Shown: positions 41,401 to 51,499, numbered from the stretch's first letter. The stretch: DNA of 64,000 nucleotides from CAMBDS01 sp964355675 (GCA_964355675.1 CAYHEC010000004.1:62001-126000); one strand, 5' to 3'. Notes: generated by a model from the sequence alone, not told the origin. Numbers and translations are program-made.

Positions 41401-42780
41401 ATGATCCGACAGTCTATGACAGTAGTCTGCTTGACGGTCCTGATTTTCTCGTGGAATGTATTTTTCACCGAGAATGCGTATGCTGAAAGCGTAGTTCATC
41501 GAATCCGCATCGATGGTATCATCAATCCGATTTCCACCAGATTTATCATAGAGGCAGTTGATCGAGCTGAAAACGCAAAAGTCGAGGCTTTAATCATCGA
41601 ACTGGATACACCGGGTGGACTTCTGGAAGCGACCCGCGAGATTGTTCAAAGATTTCTTGCCGCAGATGTGCCTATCATCGTTTACGTCTCGCCTGATGGA
41701 GCACGTGCAGGATCGGCAGGCGTCTTCATAACTCTTGCGGCCCATATCGCGACAATGGCCCCCAGTACCAACATAGGAGCGGCTCACCCCGTCTCGATCG
41801 GAGGAAGCGGTTTCCCCGGAGGGCAAGCGGACTCTGCTGGTGGAAAAATCATGAGCGACAAAGTAACCAATGACGCCGCCGCTCTTGCCCGGTCTATCGC
41901 TGAGACACGTGGGCGAAATGTCAGCTGGGCTGAGAAGGCCGTCCGCAGTAGTGACGCCATCACTGCCCTTGACGCAATGGAGCAAAACGTCATCGATTTT
42001 ATCGCCCCCAGTCTTGACTCACTGCTAATGATGATCGATGGGCGGGTCGTGAAATTGAAAGCAGGTGAGCGGACGCTTCATACCGTTGGCGCAACGGTTA
42101 TCAGTACCAATATGACTTGGAAGGAACGATTCTTTGACAGGATCAGCGACCCTAATATAGCATACATCTTTCTAATGGTCGGCATATATGGCGTCCTGTT
42201 CGAACTTTACAGCCCCGGTGCTATTCTGCCTGGTGTATTGGGTGTACTTGGTTTATTGATGGCCTTTTTCGCTTTTCAGACTTTGCCTGTGAGCGCTGTC
42301 GGAATACTACTCATACTCTCTGGCATAATATTACTTATCATGGAGATAAAAGTGATCAGCTATGGACTGTTGACGGTGGCAGGCAGTGGAGCGCTATTCG
42401 TTGGATCACTGATGCTTTTTGACGCTAACACAACTGTCATTCATGTCTCGCTTGGCGTAATAATTCCTACAGTGCTTGCAAGCACGTTGTTTGTTCTTTT
42501 TGCTTTGGGATTGGGATTGAAAGCTCAACAGAGGCGAATCGAGACTGGCGTGGAAGCAATGATCGGGATGTCGGGCGAATGCATCGATGATTTTATTCCT
42601 GCTAATACTGATGAAGCTATCGATTCTTTAAAAACAAGCATTTTTTCAGGTATGGTGCTTGTCAATGGCGAGTACTGGAAAGCGATTTGTGTCCAAAGGC
42701 TGATAAGAGGTTGCAAGGTTAAAGTTATTCGGATCGACGGATTGATGCTTACCGTTGATTCCACCACACAAACTCTTTAA
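41401..42780 (+). CDS. NfeD-family membrane serine protease (ClpP-like plus NfeD)
   Basis: A 459-residue full-length NfeD1b-type protein. After a signal peptide (ends about AYA, residue 28) comes the ClpP/SppA-like protease domain with IIELDTPGGLLEATREIV, nucleophile Ser105 in ARAGSAGVFI and Lys179 in VSWAEKAV, which form the Ser-Lys dyad. Four to five membrane segments follow (about 240-375), then the C-terminal OB-fold NfeD domain (VEAMIGMSGECIDD on). It cleaves stomatin-like partners in related organisms, but no stomatin gene is adjacent. The ATG follows the TlpA gene by 6 bases. Confidence 0.92.
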   Translation: MIRQSMTVVCLTVLIFSWNVFFTENAYAESVVHRIRIDGIINPISTRFIIEAVDRAENAKVEALIIELDTPGGLLEATREIVQRFLAADVPIIVYVSPDGARAGSAGVFITLAAHIATMAPSTNIGAAHPVSIGGSGFPGGQADSAGGKIMSDKVTNDAAALARSIAETRGRNVSWAEKAVRSSDAITALDAMEQNVIDFIAPSLDSLLMMIDGRVVKLKAGERTLHTVGATVISTNMTWKERFFDRISDPNIAYIFLMVGIYGVLFELYSPGAILPGVLGVLGLLMAFFAFQTLPVSAVGILLILSGIILLIMEIKVISYGLLTVAGSGALFVGSLMLFDANTTVIHVSLGVIIPTVLASTLFVLFALGLGLKAQQRRIETGVEAMIGMSGECIDDFIPANTDEAIDSLKTSIFSGMVLVNGEYWKAICVQRLIRGCKVKVIRIDGLMLTVDSTTQTL

Positions 42781-42792
42781 TTTCTCGCTCCG

Positions 42793-45147
42793 ATGAGGGT
42801 ACTTCCCGCACTCAAGGCAGTGACAACTTTTGCATTAGGAATTACCTTAGCCTACTGGCTTCCCCTCTCATTCAGCTCTGCCCTACTCCTCTCACTTATC
42901 CTTTTATTTCTTTCGTTGCTACCATTACCAGATGCATTTAAGCAGATCGCGGTCTATGGAGCTCTGGTTGTTGCAGGAGCTTCCAGTTATCTTTCGTTTG
43001 AAATTCAGGTTATTCCTAACAGTACAAAATTGTATGTGCTCTGCCGAGTTGAGGAACCGCCGTTAATTCGTGATGGTTTTTACTCGTTTCCGGCTCATGT
43101 CATAAAAGCTGGGCCTGACAGTGCAAATATGGGTGAGTTTGACCAGCAGATCTGGGTAAAAGGGAGAGGTGACTTTCAGCCACAACTTGGTGCAGAACTT
43201 TTACTTAAGGGTGAACTTAAGCCTTTTCGTGAGAAAAGAAATCCGGGTGATTTCGACCTTAAGAGATGGCGAGCCGGCGATGGTGTGATTGGGGAGTTTG
43301 CTTGTATTTCCATGCAGGAAGTCTCTGGACTGAATACTTTCTCCCTTATCATGTCTGCAAGAAAATGGCTGTCGAATTCCTGTGACCAATTAGCCCTTCA
43401 AGACGCCTCGCTTTGGAAAGGATTACTACTTGGCTTCAGAAGGGATATCGATCCCACCCTGACTGAAGATCTACGCATTACAGGTTTGACTCATCTTCTT
43501 GCGCTTTCAGGTCTCAACGTCGGTTTTCTCGCTTTGGCGTTCATCGGTTTTGGATCGATTATAAGATTACCGCTTTATACCAGAATGACAATGGCATTGG
43601 TTCTGGTCGTAACTTACTCACAGATTATTCCAGATCGCGGTAGCACACTTCGAGCCACAGTCATGACCGTAGCAATCTTGCTTGGGTATCTTTTCAGAAG
43701 GTGGACTCCAAGTCTTAATACTATTGGTTTTGCGGGACTCTTCATTTTGGCGTTTAGACCTCTCGATCTATTCGATCCGGGATTTCAGTTGTCTTTCGCG
43801 GCGACTTCAGGGATTTTTCTATTTGAAAAGGATATCTCAAACCTCAATAATTGGCGGCGAAGTAATTCTGGAAAAACTGTGCGGTTCATCCGGCACTGGA
43901 TTTTCGTGCCATTCGCGATCTCTATCGCGTCCTCGACATTCGCGGCACCGCTTACTTCATTTCTATTTACATCCATCCCTCTCGCCGGGCCAATTTTCAA
44001 CCTCGTGGCTGTCCCCTTGTTCGGAGTTGTTTATGCCGGAGCTTGGATGGCTGTTTTATCGCAACCAATTAGCTCATGGTTTTCACAGCTTATCGCAGAT
44101 GGAGTATCAACGATAAGTCTTATATGGCAAGAAATAACTCACTTGATGGCTCAAATAGCTCCCGAATGGCGCATCACGCTTCCACCCTGGTCAATCGTGC
44201 TAATATTTGGGATGCTGATTTGGGCAGGGGTCAGTCGGAGGGCTTTAATATATAGATATTTAATTTTATCGTGCGGAGTTGCGACTGTACTGATTTTCGC
44301 AACGATAAAAGTAGATTCATCTAATTTTCGAGCGTTATTCATCGACGTTGGACATGGCGATGCGCAAGTCTGGCTTTTTCCAGATGGTGTGACCTGCCTT
44401 ATAGATGCGGGTCCCATCCCGAATAACTCGGAAAAAAGAGTAGATAAAATACTTCATCGCTTAAATCGAAGTAATCTATCTCTGATCGTTGCATCGCATC
44501 CAGACGCGGACCATATTGGCGGTTTCAATTCGATTCTTAAAGAATTCGACGTTGAAAACGCCATCACGAACTACAGTTCCAAATCAACAGAGACATTTAG
44601 AACTCTGATCGAGAATTCGACGCAGAAATCGGTTGTTTGGCGTCAACTTTCCGAAGGAGATACTATATTCGGCCTTCCGGATGGATACGGAGTTCAAATC
44701 CTTAATCCTCCAAGTCAAAACTCCGGATTATCCGACAATGATCTTTCTCTAGTTCTTAGACTAGCGATTCCAGTTGGTTTCAATAAAAAGCTCTATCTGC
44801 TTACCACCGGCGACATCGAAGTGACCACTGAAACTTCTCTCAAAAATAAATATTATTTGGAATCCGGACTGCTCAAAATCCCGCATCACGGATCACCGAC
44901 ATCATCGTCTGAGGATTTCATCAAGGCAGTAGCGCCAAAATATGGTATCATATCACGAGGTTGGGGGGACGAGCGCGTGGGAGCAATCGCTCGCCAAGCG
45001 GTCCTCAACAGGTATAAATCAGTGGACGTCGAGCTACTTTATACTGACAAGGAGGGCGCGATTCTAATGGAGGCGACTCCAGAAGGTTGGCGGTCAGTTG
45101 ATTGGCGGCGTCCTCCTTTTTTGCGCTGGCTGATTGGGGAGTTTTAG
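42793..45147 (+). CDS. comEC: ComEC/Rec2-family DNA uptake channel
   Basis: A 784-residue membrane protein of the competence channel family that moves single-stranded DNA across the inner membrane. It has the N-terminal membrane part and OB-like DUF4131 region (KPFREKRNPGDFDLKRW), the competence domain with LTHLLALSGLNVGFLALA and QIIPDRGSTLRATVM, and a C-terminal metallo-beta-lactamase domain (FIDVGHGDAQVWLFPDG, ASHPDADHIGGF, KIPHHGSPTSSSEDF). Full length is kept and MBL metal ligands are intact. Type IV pilus parts elsewhere in the window (pilT) could take part in DNA capture. It starts 12 bases after the NfeD gene. Confidence 0.92.
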   Translation: MRVLPALKAVTTFALGITLAYWLPLSFSSALLLSLILLFLSLLPLPDAFKQIAVYGALVVAGASSYLSFEIQVIPNSTKLYVLCRVEEPPLIRDGFYSFPAHVIKAGPDSANMGEFDQQIWVKGRGDFQPQLGAELLLKGELKPFREKRNPGDFDLKRWRAGDGVIGEFACISMQEVSGLNTFSLIMSARKWLSNSCDQLALQDASLWKGLLLGFRRDIDPTLTEDLRITGLTHLLALSGLNVGFLALAFIGFGSIIRLPLYTRMTMALVLVVTYSQIIPDRGSTLRATVMTVAILLGYLFRRWTPSLNTIGFAGLFILAFRPLDLFDPGFQLSFAATSGIFLFEKDISNLNNWRRSNSGKTVRFIRHWIFVPFAISIASSTFAAPLTSFLFTSIPLAGPIFNLVAVPLFGVVYAGAWMAVLSQPISSWFSQLIADGVSTISLIWQEITHLMAQIAPEWRITLPPWSIVLIFGMLIWAGVSRRALIYRYLILSCGVATVLIFATIKVDSSNFRALFIDVGHGDAQVWLFPDGVTCLIDAGPIPNNSEKRVDKILHRLNRSNLSLIVASHPDADHIGGFNSILKEFDVENAITNYSSKSTETFRTLIENSTQKSVVWRQLSEGDTIFGLPDGYGVQILNPPSQNSGLSDNDLSLVLRLAIPVGFNKKLYLLTTGDIEVTTETSLKNKYYLESGLLKIPHHGSPTSSSEDFIKAVAPKYGIISRGWGDERVGAIARQAVLNRYKSVDVELLYTDKEGAILMEATPEGWRSVDWRRPPFLRWLIGEF

Positions 45148-45185
45148 AGGCGATGAGATGGAAATAATCAGGGAAGATATATTTT

Positions 45186-45938
45186 ATGAGTAGCTTTCAA
45201 ATTGAAAGAAAGCTCTGGGATGCTGGTTATAAATTTATAGCCGGTGTCGATGAGGTTGGGCGAGGACCTATCGCTGGAAATATTATGGCGTCGGCCGTTA
45301 TTTTCCCGGCTTTATTGGAGAGTGACGAGAGATCTGGTTTAGAGCAAGCACTGCAAGGCGTTGATGACTCTAAGAAACTGTCGAAACATAAGCGGCAACA
45401 ATGTATTCATAAAATACGAAAAAATGCGATAGCGATTGCCACAGCCGCAGTTTCACCTCGGGATATCGACCGAATGGGTATCGGCAAAGCCGTTACAAGA
45501 TGTATGGCGCTTGCTGTTCTTCAACTTCACATTAAACCTGACTATTTACTTGTTGATGGTCTTAAGACCCTCTCGATCGAAGACTTCGAATATGCCTTCG
45601 AAAACCTGAGCTATCTCACCACGGAGTCGGACCCTACGCGTAAAACAACTCATGCAAAATATTTCGCACAAATCCCATCCAAGGCTTTGGTGAAAGGAGA
45701 TTCCATAAGTCTTTCAATTTCGTCAGCTTCGATCATTGCCAAAGTTACCAGAGACAGATTGATGTCATTTTACGCGAGAAATTATCACGGCTACGGTTTC
45801 GAAAATAATAATGGTTATGGCACCACTGAACATCTACGTCAGTTAGCCGTATTGGGACCTACTCCACTTCATAGATATTCATTCTCTCCGCTATCTAATG
45901 GGATTTTAAACTTTAAAGATGAACAACTCAAAAGATAG
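45186..45938 (+). CDS. rnhB: ribonuclease HII
   Basis: A 250-residue RNase HII that removes ribonucleotides from DNA. The signature AGVDEVGRGPIAG gives Asp22 and Glu23; further metal ligands lie in LVDGLK and KGDSISLSISSASIIAKVTRD. The C-terminal HGYGFENNNGYGTTEHL is the usual substrate-binding YPxYG-type helix region in a relaxed form. It is slightly longer than the Escherichia coli enzyme. The end overlaps the yraN start by 20 bases. Confidence 0.95.
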   Translation: MSSFQIERKLWDAGYKFIAGVDEVGRGPIAGNIMASAVIFPALLESDERSGLEQALQGVDDSKKLSKHKRQQCIHKIRKNAIAIATAAVSPRDIDRMGIGKAVTRCMALAVLQLHIKPDYLLVDGLKTLSIEDFEYAFENLSYLTTESDPTRKTTHAKYFAQIPSKALVKGDSISLSISSASIIAKVTRDRLMSFYARNYHGYGFENNNGYGTTEHLRQLAVLGPTPLHRYSFSPLSNGILNFKDEQLKR

Positions 45939-46302
45939 CCGGAAAACTGGAATCGAGGCAGAGAACGTCATCTGCAATATCCTTGAAAATCAAGGCTGGA
46001 CAATAATTACCAGAAATTTCCACACTCGATATGGAGAGATCGATATAATCGCGATCGACGGGACTTCCCTTGTATTTATCGAGGTTAAATCCGCAACTCG
46101 CCCCAACCCTTTACTCAGTGGGAAAGTGAACAAGACTAAACAGAACAGGATGATTCTTGCCGCTTCCGGATACTTGCAGAAGACTGATGTTTCAAGGTTT
46201 AGTGAAATCCGATTCGATGTTATTACAGCAGTCAGAAAAGTAACAGGGGATTGGCGTCTGACGCATATTAGAAACGCTTTCTGCGTCGAAGATGGTCAGT
46301 AA
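45919..46302 (+). CDS. YraN (UPF0102) family nuclease-fold protein
   Basis: A 127-residue protein with the UPF0102 signature: GIEAENVICNILENQGWTII, NFHTRYGEIDIIAIDGTSLVFIEVKSA and the C-terminal RFDVITAV. The EID...EVK pattern is a PD-(D/E)xK nuclease-like active site. The family almost always follows rnhB, as here, and its exact role is unknown. It ends the plus-strand run from TlpA on. Confidence 0.92.
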   Translation: MNNSKDSRKTGIEAENVICNILENQGWTIITRNFHTRYGEIDIIAIDGTSLVFIEVKSATRPNPLLSGKVNKTKQNRMILAASGYLQKTDVSRFSEIRFDVITAVRKVTGDWRLTHIRNAFCVEDGQ

Positions 46303-46311
46303 AAAGCAGAA

Positions 46312-46338
46312 GAGTCAACTATCTGAGGTTGACGCCTT
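46312..46338. terminator. degenerate hairpin of the GTCAAC family
   Basis: GTCAAC (46313-46318) can pair with GTTGAC (46328-46333), in the convergent gap between yraN and the PadR gene. The left flank resembles the AAGAAG arm and the right flank the GACGCCTT arm of the other hairpins, so the pairing is short. It may be a weak or decaying bidirectional terminator. Confidence 0.5.
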
Positions 46339-46402
46339 AAACTTTTGTGGTTTTATTTGCAAGAAGTGTTCGTGAGACCAGTCACCGGTCACCAGCCACT
46401 CT

Positions 46403-46945
46403 TTAGTACAACACTCCTGCTTCAGACTTCGCAATTACTCCCCTGAACCACTCGCAATCAACCTCAAGGTGTCCGATGTGTCGTGAGATGAGTTGTTCGG
46501 CAATCGCTTTTTCCGTCAAATCGTAATTGGGCAATTTACTTCGATGATGATGGAGTGTTACAAGCAATCCCTCAAGCAACTGTAGGCGACCTCGTAACAA
46601 GGAAGTCAACTCCTCTTTGTCAATCCTCTTTCCAAAAAATATTCCGATATCATCAGCAAGATAGACTCGTTGAAGTTCCGTCAAATTGTCGCGCAGAAGC
46701 CTCTGAAATTCGGTTTTGCCCATTTCCGATATAGAGTAAACGCTCCTTGCCGGCTTGCCATGGGATTGAATCGTGGCGACCATTCTGACATGACCTGCAC
46801 GCTCAAGAGCGCCGAGAGCATGATAGATTGATCCGAACCGGATGTCCGTCCATTGTCCCATCAATCTTTCGATTGTTTTCTTCAGTTCGTAACCGTGATA
46901 GTCTCGTTCAAGCAGAAACCCGAGTAAAGCAAGTTGAACTGACAT
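46403..46945 (-). CDS. PadR-family transcriptional regulator
   Basis: A 180-residue repressor-type protein. The winged helix is visible at the N-terminus: QLALLGFLLERDYHGYELKK, then DIRFGSIYHALGALERAGHV with the recognition helix and RSVYSISEMGKTEFQRLLRD as the wing. The C-terminal helices would dimerise. ATG at 46945 is chosen because the PadR fold begins there; longer frames (to 47026) would overlap the cold-shock gene. It is the last gene of the efflux operon, and PadR proteins typically repress their own efflux genes until a drug binds, so the palindrome at 53009-53026 is a good target candidate. Confidence 0.88.
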   Translation of the reverse strand: MSVQLALLGFLLERDYHGYELKKTIERLMGQWTDIRFGSIYHALGALERAGHVRMVATIQSHGKPARSVYSISEMGKTEFQRLLRDNLTELQRVYLADDIGIFFGKRIDKEELTSLLRGRLQLLEGLLVTLHHHRSKLPNYDLTEKAIAEQLISRHIGHLEVDCEWFRGVIAKSEAGVLY

Positions 46946-46964
46946 TAACACAATCCCAATTTCA

Positions 46965-47258
46965 TTACCATTTTCGGTGACCTTCATTGGGATTATTTTC
47001 AAAGTTTTGAGAAATAGGTGGGGCAAGTCGGGCTACATCTCTTGCTTGCGCTCCACGATCACTCTCAGTACGCGTATATTCAACTTCTTCTCCAACCTCT
47101 AATACTTTGTGGCCTTCGCCTCGAATGTCACTGAAATGAACGAACAATTGTTCATCTGCCTCACCTTTGATGAAGCCGTACCCTTTTCTGGGCAAGAACG
47201 AAACAACTACACCGCGTTTGCGAATTAGGCTTCTCTCGGCGTCAGATTTCACTGTCAT
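46965..47258 (-). CDS. cold-shock-domain protein
   Basis: A 97-residue nucleic-acid-binding protein with the CSD RNP1 motif KGYGFIKGE and RNP2 LFVHFSDI. It has a 13-residue N-terminal extension and a C-terminal tail after the 65-residue domain. It sits between the RND transporter and PadR genes, 46 bases after the pump stop and 19 bases before the PadR start. A CSD gene inside a drug-efflux operon is unusual; it may adjust translation of the operon. Confidence 0.93.
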   Translation of the reverse strand: MTVKSDAERSLIRKRGVVVSFLPRKGYGFIKGEADEQLFVHFSDIRGEGHKVLEVGEEVEYTRTESDRGAQARDVARLAPPISQNFENNPNEGHRKW

Positions 47259-47304
47259 TTCTCCTTATCGAACATTTTGTAATTAATATCGAAAAACAAG
47301 ACCG

Positions 47305-50300
47305 TCAATTACGATTTTTCTTGGATCGGAACATTTTAAACAACCGCGACCAGGAGAAATCGTCAATCATTGAATAGACAACCGGTACAAGGAAGAGAGT
47401 AAGTAAAGTTGAGGTCAATAGCCCGCCGATCACCGCCTGCCCCATCGGCGAACGGAATTCACTTCCTTCCCCCAATGCGAACGCGACCGGAACCATGCCG
47501 AAGACCATTGCGAAGGTCGTCATAAGGATCGGACGCAACCTTGTGGCACCTGCCTCGATCAGTGCGTCGGTTCGGCTTAATCCACGGCTCCGGAGCGTGT
47601 TGGTGTAGTCGACGAGAAGAATCCCGTTTTTCGTCACCAACCCCATCAACATTATGATACCGATCATCGACATCACCGAGAGTGAGCTATGCCAAGCAAT
47701 CAGTGCGACTACCGCTCCGATTAGCGACATCGGCAACGCGAACATGATTGCAAACGGATATGTGAAGCTCTCGAACTGAGCGGCCAGCACGATATAAACG
47801 AACACAATCGCGAGCATCAACGACATAAGGATATTTGCGAATGCTTCGGTCTGCATCTCTCCCTGTCCGGTGATGGACGCAGAATAGCCAGCAGGCATTT
47901 GAATCTTCTTAGTGCTGGCTTTCACATTCTTCATCACCTCACCCAACTGCTTCTTGTAGAGATTCGCTTCGACCCGTATCTCCCTTTGACGATCATAACG
48001 ATTAATCTTGGACGGTCCCGACGCCGCGTCAATGTCTGCCACGTCGCTGATCCGAACAAGAATCTTCTGCTTAGCCCCGTCGTCTTTTGTGCTCTTTATC
48101 GTCAGGTTTCTGATATCATCGAGCCACGTCCTGTCGTTCATCGCGAGACGCACTCGCACATCATACTGCTCGTCTCCTTCCTGATATTGGGTAGCGACCT
48201 GGCCATCCACCATCGTGCGGATGCTCGTCGCGATATTGGCGATGTTGACGCCTAAGTCCGACGCTCGATCACGGTCGATGCGGATGCGATATTCGGGCTT
48301 CGAAATTTCAAGACTGTTGGTCACATCGATCGTCCCCGGTGTTCGCTGGACGATTGATTCGACCTGATCAGCGATGATTTTCAGGGTATCGAGCTTTTCA
48401 CCGCGTACGCTCATCGAGAGCGGCTTAGATCCCCCACTTGGCCCACGTGAGGCGAGGAACCCTATAGTTACGCCGGGAAGCATCTGGAAGGCGTTGCGGA
48501 CCTCGTTAGTGATCTCTTCGATGCCCTGATTCCGCTCATGCTTTTTCACCAGTTTTACAAGAATCGAGGCCTTGGTGACGGGATCGTTACCCGATCCGAT
48601 GGTTGTCAGTGTGGAGACGACATCCTTCCGAGCCTTTAGCACTGATTCGACTTCACTACAGATCGCGCTCGTCTCTTCCAATGAGCTTCCGGGCGCGGTT
48701 TCGACCGACAAATTAAATTCGCTCTCGTCTGACGTCGGGAAAAATGTCGAGCCGAGAAACTTCATGCAGTATAAGCTACTGAAGAATATAACCACCGACG
48801 CAAATAACACTGTCTTCCGGTATTTCAGTGACCAGGCGATTGCCTTCTGGTACTTACTACTGGCGGTTTCGAACATGTGATTAAAGAAATAGAGAAAGCG
48901 TCGTAACGGGCCACCCGAATTGGTCAGCTCTTCGTCGTGTGCATTCAGCCACTTTGATGAAAGCATCGGTGTCAGCGTAAACGCAACAAAAAGAGACACT
49001 AACACGGAAACCGAAACGGTTATCCCAAATTGGTAGAAGAACCGCCCGACCATACCGGGAATGAACGCTACAGGTACAAACACCGCGACGATGGTGAAAG
49101 TCGTTGCCATTACTGCAAGACCGATTTCGTTGGTTGCCGCTTTCGCGGCGTCCATTGGCGATTTTCCCATCTTCAAATGGCGATAGATGTTCTCAATCAC
49201 CACAATTGCATCGTCGATCAACAGACCTACTGCGAGTGACAATGCGAGCAAAGACATCATGTTCAGCGTGAAATCAAGCGCGTACATGATGATAAAGCTG
49301 GCAATGATCGAAGTTGGGAGAGCGATTGCGCTTATTATTGTCGCACGGACATTTGCAAGGAAGAGGAAAACCACAATAATTGCGAGAAGGCCACCGTAAA
49401 GAATATCGAAGAGCACGTCGTTGACGGAATCGCGAATACGGACGCTGTTATCCTGTGCGATACTCATTTTCATATCGCCCGGCAATTCGCGCTGAATAAT
49501 GGCGACTTGTTTCTGTAAAGCCTCGGCCACCTTCACAGTGTTGCCACCTGACTGCTTCAGAATGCTGAGGCCGACCGCGGGCACGCCGTTATAGCGCGTG
49601 AGGTTTTTTCGTTCTTTGACGCCATCGACGATTTGAGCCACGTCAGATAGATAGACCGGTTTCCCACCTGGTGAGGTGATGATCACCCGTTTAAAATCAG
49701 CGACGTTCTGTAGCTTACCCATTGTTCTAAGTAGGACTTGTCGCTTGCCTTGTATCAGATTCCCAGCAGGCACTTCGAGGTTAGTTGAGGCGAGTGCCTG
49801 AACGATGTCCTGAATGGAGAGGTTGTAGGACTGCATTTTGGAGGCACTCACTTCAACCTGAATCTCGCGCTCAGAACCACCTACTAGATCCACACGCCCG
49901 ACACCCGGGACATTTTCCAGCCGTTTCTTAATTACGTCTTGGGTGTAGGAAGTGATCTCGCGTTCAGGGCGTTCGCCCGAGATCGTCAAGGTGAAGATCG
50001 GCGTGCTTGCCGGATCAATGCGTTGAATGATAGGGTCTTCGATATTTGACGGCAGATTGGCTCGAATGGCTGAGATTTTCTCGCGGACATCCTGAGCGGC
50101 AGATTTGCCATCGATTTCCAGTTTAAACTGGACGATAACGATCGACACGCCTTCCTGAGAGATCGAGGAAATGTGGTCTATACCACCGACTGTGTTCACC
50201 GCATCTTCGATCCTTTTGGTAACGTCGGATTCGATTTGCTCCGGTCCTGCGCCGGGCAGAACGGTTGTCACGGTTATAAAAGGAATATCGATATTCGGAA

Positions 50301-50409
50301 ACAAATCGATAGAGAGTTTAACATACGAGAACAACCCCAACACGATCAGCGCCAAGACCATCATTGTGGCGAAAACCGGCCGCTCAATCGAGACATCAGA
50401 TAACTTCAT
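47305..50409 (-). CDS. RND efflux transporter (HAE-1/AcrB-like)
   Basis: A 1034-residue inner-membrane proton-drug antiporter. Conserved parts: LSDVSIERPVFATMMVLAL at the N-terminus, FPNIDIPFITVTTVLPGAGPEQIE, GLLIDDAIVVIENIYRHL in TM4 with the Asp pair of the proton relay, TNEIGLAVMATTFTIVAVFVP, and TNGILLVDY-like GLVTKNGILLVDYTN in TM10. Twelve membrane segments and two large periplasmic loops are expected. It pairs with the adaptor upstream (31 bases) and the TolC protein, forming a complete tripartite pump. The substrates are not visible. Confidence 0.95.
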   Translation of the reverse strand: MKLSDVSIERPVFATMMVLALIVLGLFSYVKLSIDLFPNIDIPFITVTTVLPGAGPEQIESDVTKRIEDAVNTVGGIDHISSISQEGVSIVIVQFKLEIDGKSAAQDVREKISAIRANLPSNIEDPIIQRIDPASTPIFTLTISGERPEREITSYTQDVIKKRLENVPGVGRVDLVGGSEREIQVEVSASKMQSYNLSIQDIVQALASTNLEVPAGNLIQGKRQVLLRTMGKLQNVADFKRVIITSPGGKPVYLSDVAQIVDGVKERKNLTRYNGVPAVGLSILKQSGGNTVKVAEALQKQVAIIQRELPGDMKMSIAQDNSVRIRDSVNDVLFDILYGGLLAIIVVFLFLANVRATIISAIALPTSIIASFIIMYALDFTLNMMSLLALSLAVGLLIDDAIVVIENIYRHLKMGKSPMDAAKAATNEIGLAVMATTFTIVAVFVPVAFIPGMVGRFFYQFGITVSVSVLVSLFVAFTLTPMLSSKWLNAHDEELTNSGGPLRRFLYFFNHMFETASSKYQKAIAWSLKYRKTVLFASVVIFFSSLYCMKFLGSTFFPTSDESEFNLSVETAPGSSLEETSAICSEVESVLKARKDVVSTLTTIGSGNDPVTKASILVKLVKKHERNQGIEEITNEVRNAFQMLPGVTIGFLASRGPSGGSKPLSMSVRGEKLDTLKIIADQVESIVQRTPGTIDVTNSLEISKPEYRIRIDRDRASDLGVNIANIATSIRTMVDGQVATQYQEGDEQYDVRVRLAMNDRTWLDDIRNLTIKSTKDDGAKQKILVRISDVADIDAASGPSKINRYDRQREIRVEANLYKKQLGEVMKNVKASTKKIQMPAGYSASITGQGEMQTEAFANILMSLMLAIVFVYIVLAAQFESFTYPFAIMFALPMSLIGAVVALIAWHSSLSVMSMIGIIMLMGLVTKNGILLVDYTNTLRSRGLSRTDALIEAGATRLRPILMTTFAMVFGMVPVAFALGEGSEFRSPMGQAVIGGLLTSTLLTLFLVPVVYSMIDDFSWSRLFKMFRSKKNRN

Positions 50410-50440
50410 TACAGTACATGCTCCATTGCGAGGGCTTGGT

Positions 50441-51499
50441 TTACTTGTTCGGGCTGATGATCGTCACGCTACTGCCATCGCGCAACCTGTTCCAGCCGAT
50501 AGTCACGACCAAAGAATTATCGTCGAGGCCACTCAGAACTACCGTATTCAACCCGTCGGAAATTCCGGTGGCGATTGTCCGCTGAAATGCTTTGCCCCCC
50601 TCCACTACAAAAACGCGTCTTGTCACGCCGTCGCTCAGAATTGCCTGATTCGGCACAACCAGTGTATTTGTGGCTGGCTTGCCGAGATACTTCACTTTAA
50701 CGAACATCCCCGGATTGAACCACCGGTCGGAGGTGTTCGTGACTAGTGCACGCACCTCAAAGGTGCGAGACTGCATATCAGCGTACCGGAACACCTCGCT
50801 GATTTTCCCTTCGATCAGAGCACCGGGGTGGTCTTCGGATTCGATATTTATCGGCTGGCCAACCGCCAGATTGAAGGCGTCGGCTTCGTTCATGTGGAAA
50901 ATGACCTTGATCTTCTCAACTTGGGCAATGGTCATCAGGGCGATCCCTGGATTCGCCATATCGCCGACTTCGACCTTCAGTGTCACGACGATGCCGGAGA
51001 TCGGCGCGGTGAGCTCGATGTTTTTCTTTGTTGCTTCGAAATTTGCCTTCGCCACGTCGAACGCAGTTTGTGTCCCTTCGAGGGTTTGAAGTGAAATCGC
51101 GCCTTGCCCGTAAAGTGTCTTCATGCGATTTAGATTCCGATCCGCGTTCAAATAGCCCGCCTCAACCTGCAAGTACTGTGACGATGACCCTTCTTTGTCG
51201 AGAACGATCACGATTTCACCTTTATTAATCATTTGCCCAACAGTAGCCTTGATTGCGACTATCCGCTCAGGAATTCTCGAAACGAGGTCGGCCTGATCGG
51301 AGCCTTCTAATGTGCCAGTGTAGGTTTTAGTTACCGCAAGAGCTTGCCGGGTTGCGGTGACGACTTCCACTGGGAAGACGCGCTCTTTGAAACTCACTAC
51401 TTCGGCTTCCGGTGGTTTGCCGCAACCGATCAGCATCCCGCTCCCGATTATAGTGAGGAGACTCCACCGCATTATATTATTGTTGTTGATCCTGAACAA
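50441..51499 (-). CDS. RND efflux periplasmic adaptor (MFP) lipoprotein
   Basis: A 352-residue membrane-fusion protein. The lipobox MLIGC gives the lipidated Cys26 from TTG 51499 (or Cys17 from ATG 51472). The lipoyl half-motifs are RIVAIKATVGQMINKGEIV and PISGIVVTLKVEVGDMANPG, joined by an alpha-hairpin, followed by the beta-barrel (FHMNEADAFNLAVGQPINIE). TTG is preferred because AAGGA lies 7 bases before it. It bridges the RND transporter and TolC. It starts 126 bases after the TolC stop. Confidence 0.92.
   Translation of the reverse strand: MFRINNNNIMRWSLLTIIGSGMLIGCGKPPEAEVVSFKERVFPVEVVTATRQALAVTKTYTGTLEGSDQADLVSRIPERIVAIKATVGQMINKGEIVIVLDKEGSSSQYLQVEAGYLNADRNLNRMKTLYGQGAISLQTLEGTQTAFDVAKANFEATKKNIELTAPISGIVVTLKVEVGDMANPGIALMTIAQVEKIKVIFHMNEADAFNLAVGQPINIESEDHPGALIEGKISEVFRYADMQSRTFEVRALVTNTSDRWFNPGMFVKVKYLGKPATNTLVVPNQAILSDGVTRRVFVVEGGKAFQRTIATGISDGLNTVVLSGLDDNSLVVTIGWNRLRDGSSVTIISPNK

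Noticed and set aside
46946..47026. N-terminal extension of the PadR protein
   Set aside because: It would overlap the cold-shock gene and precedes the start of the conserved winged-helix fold.
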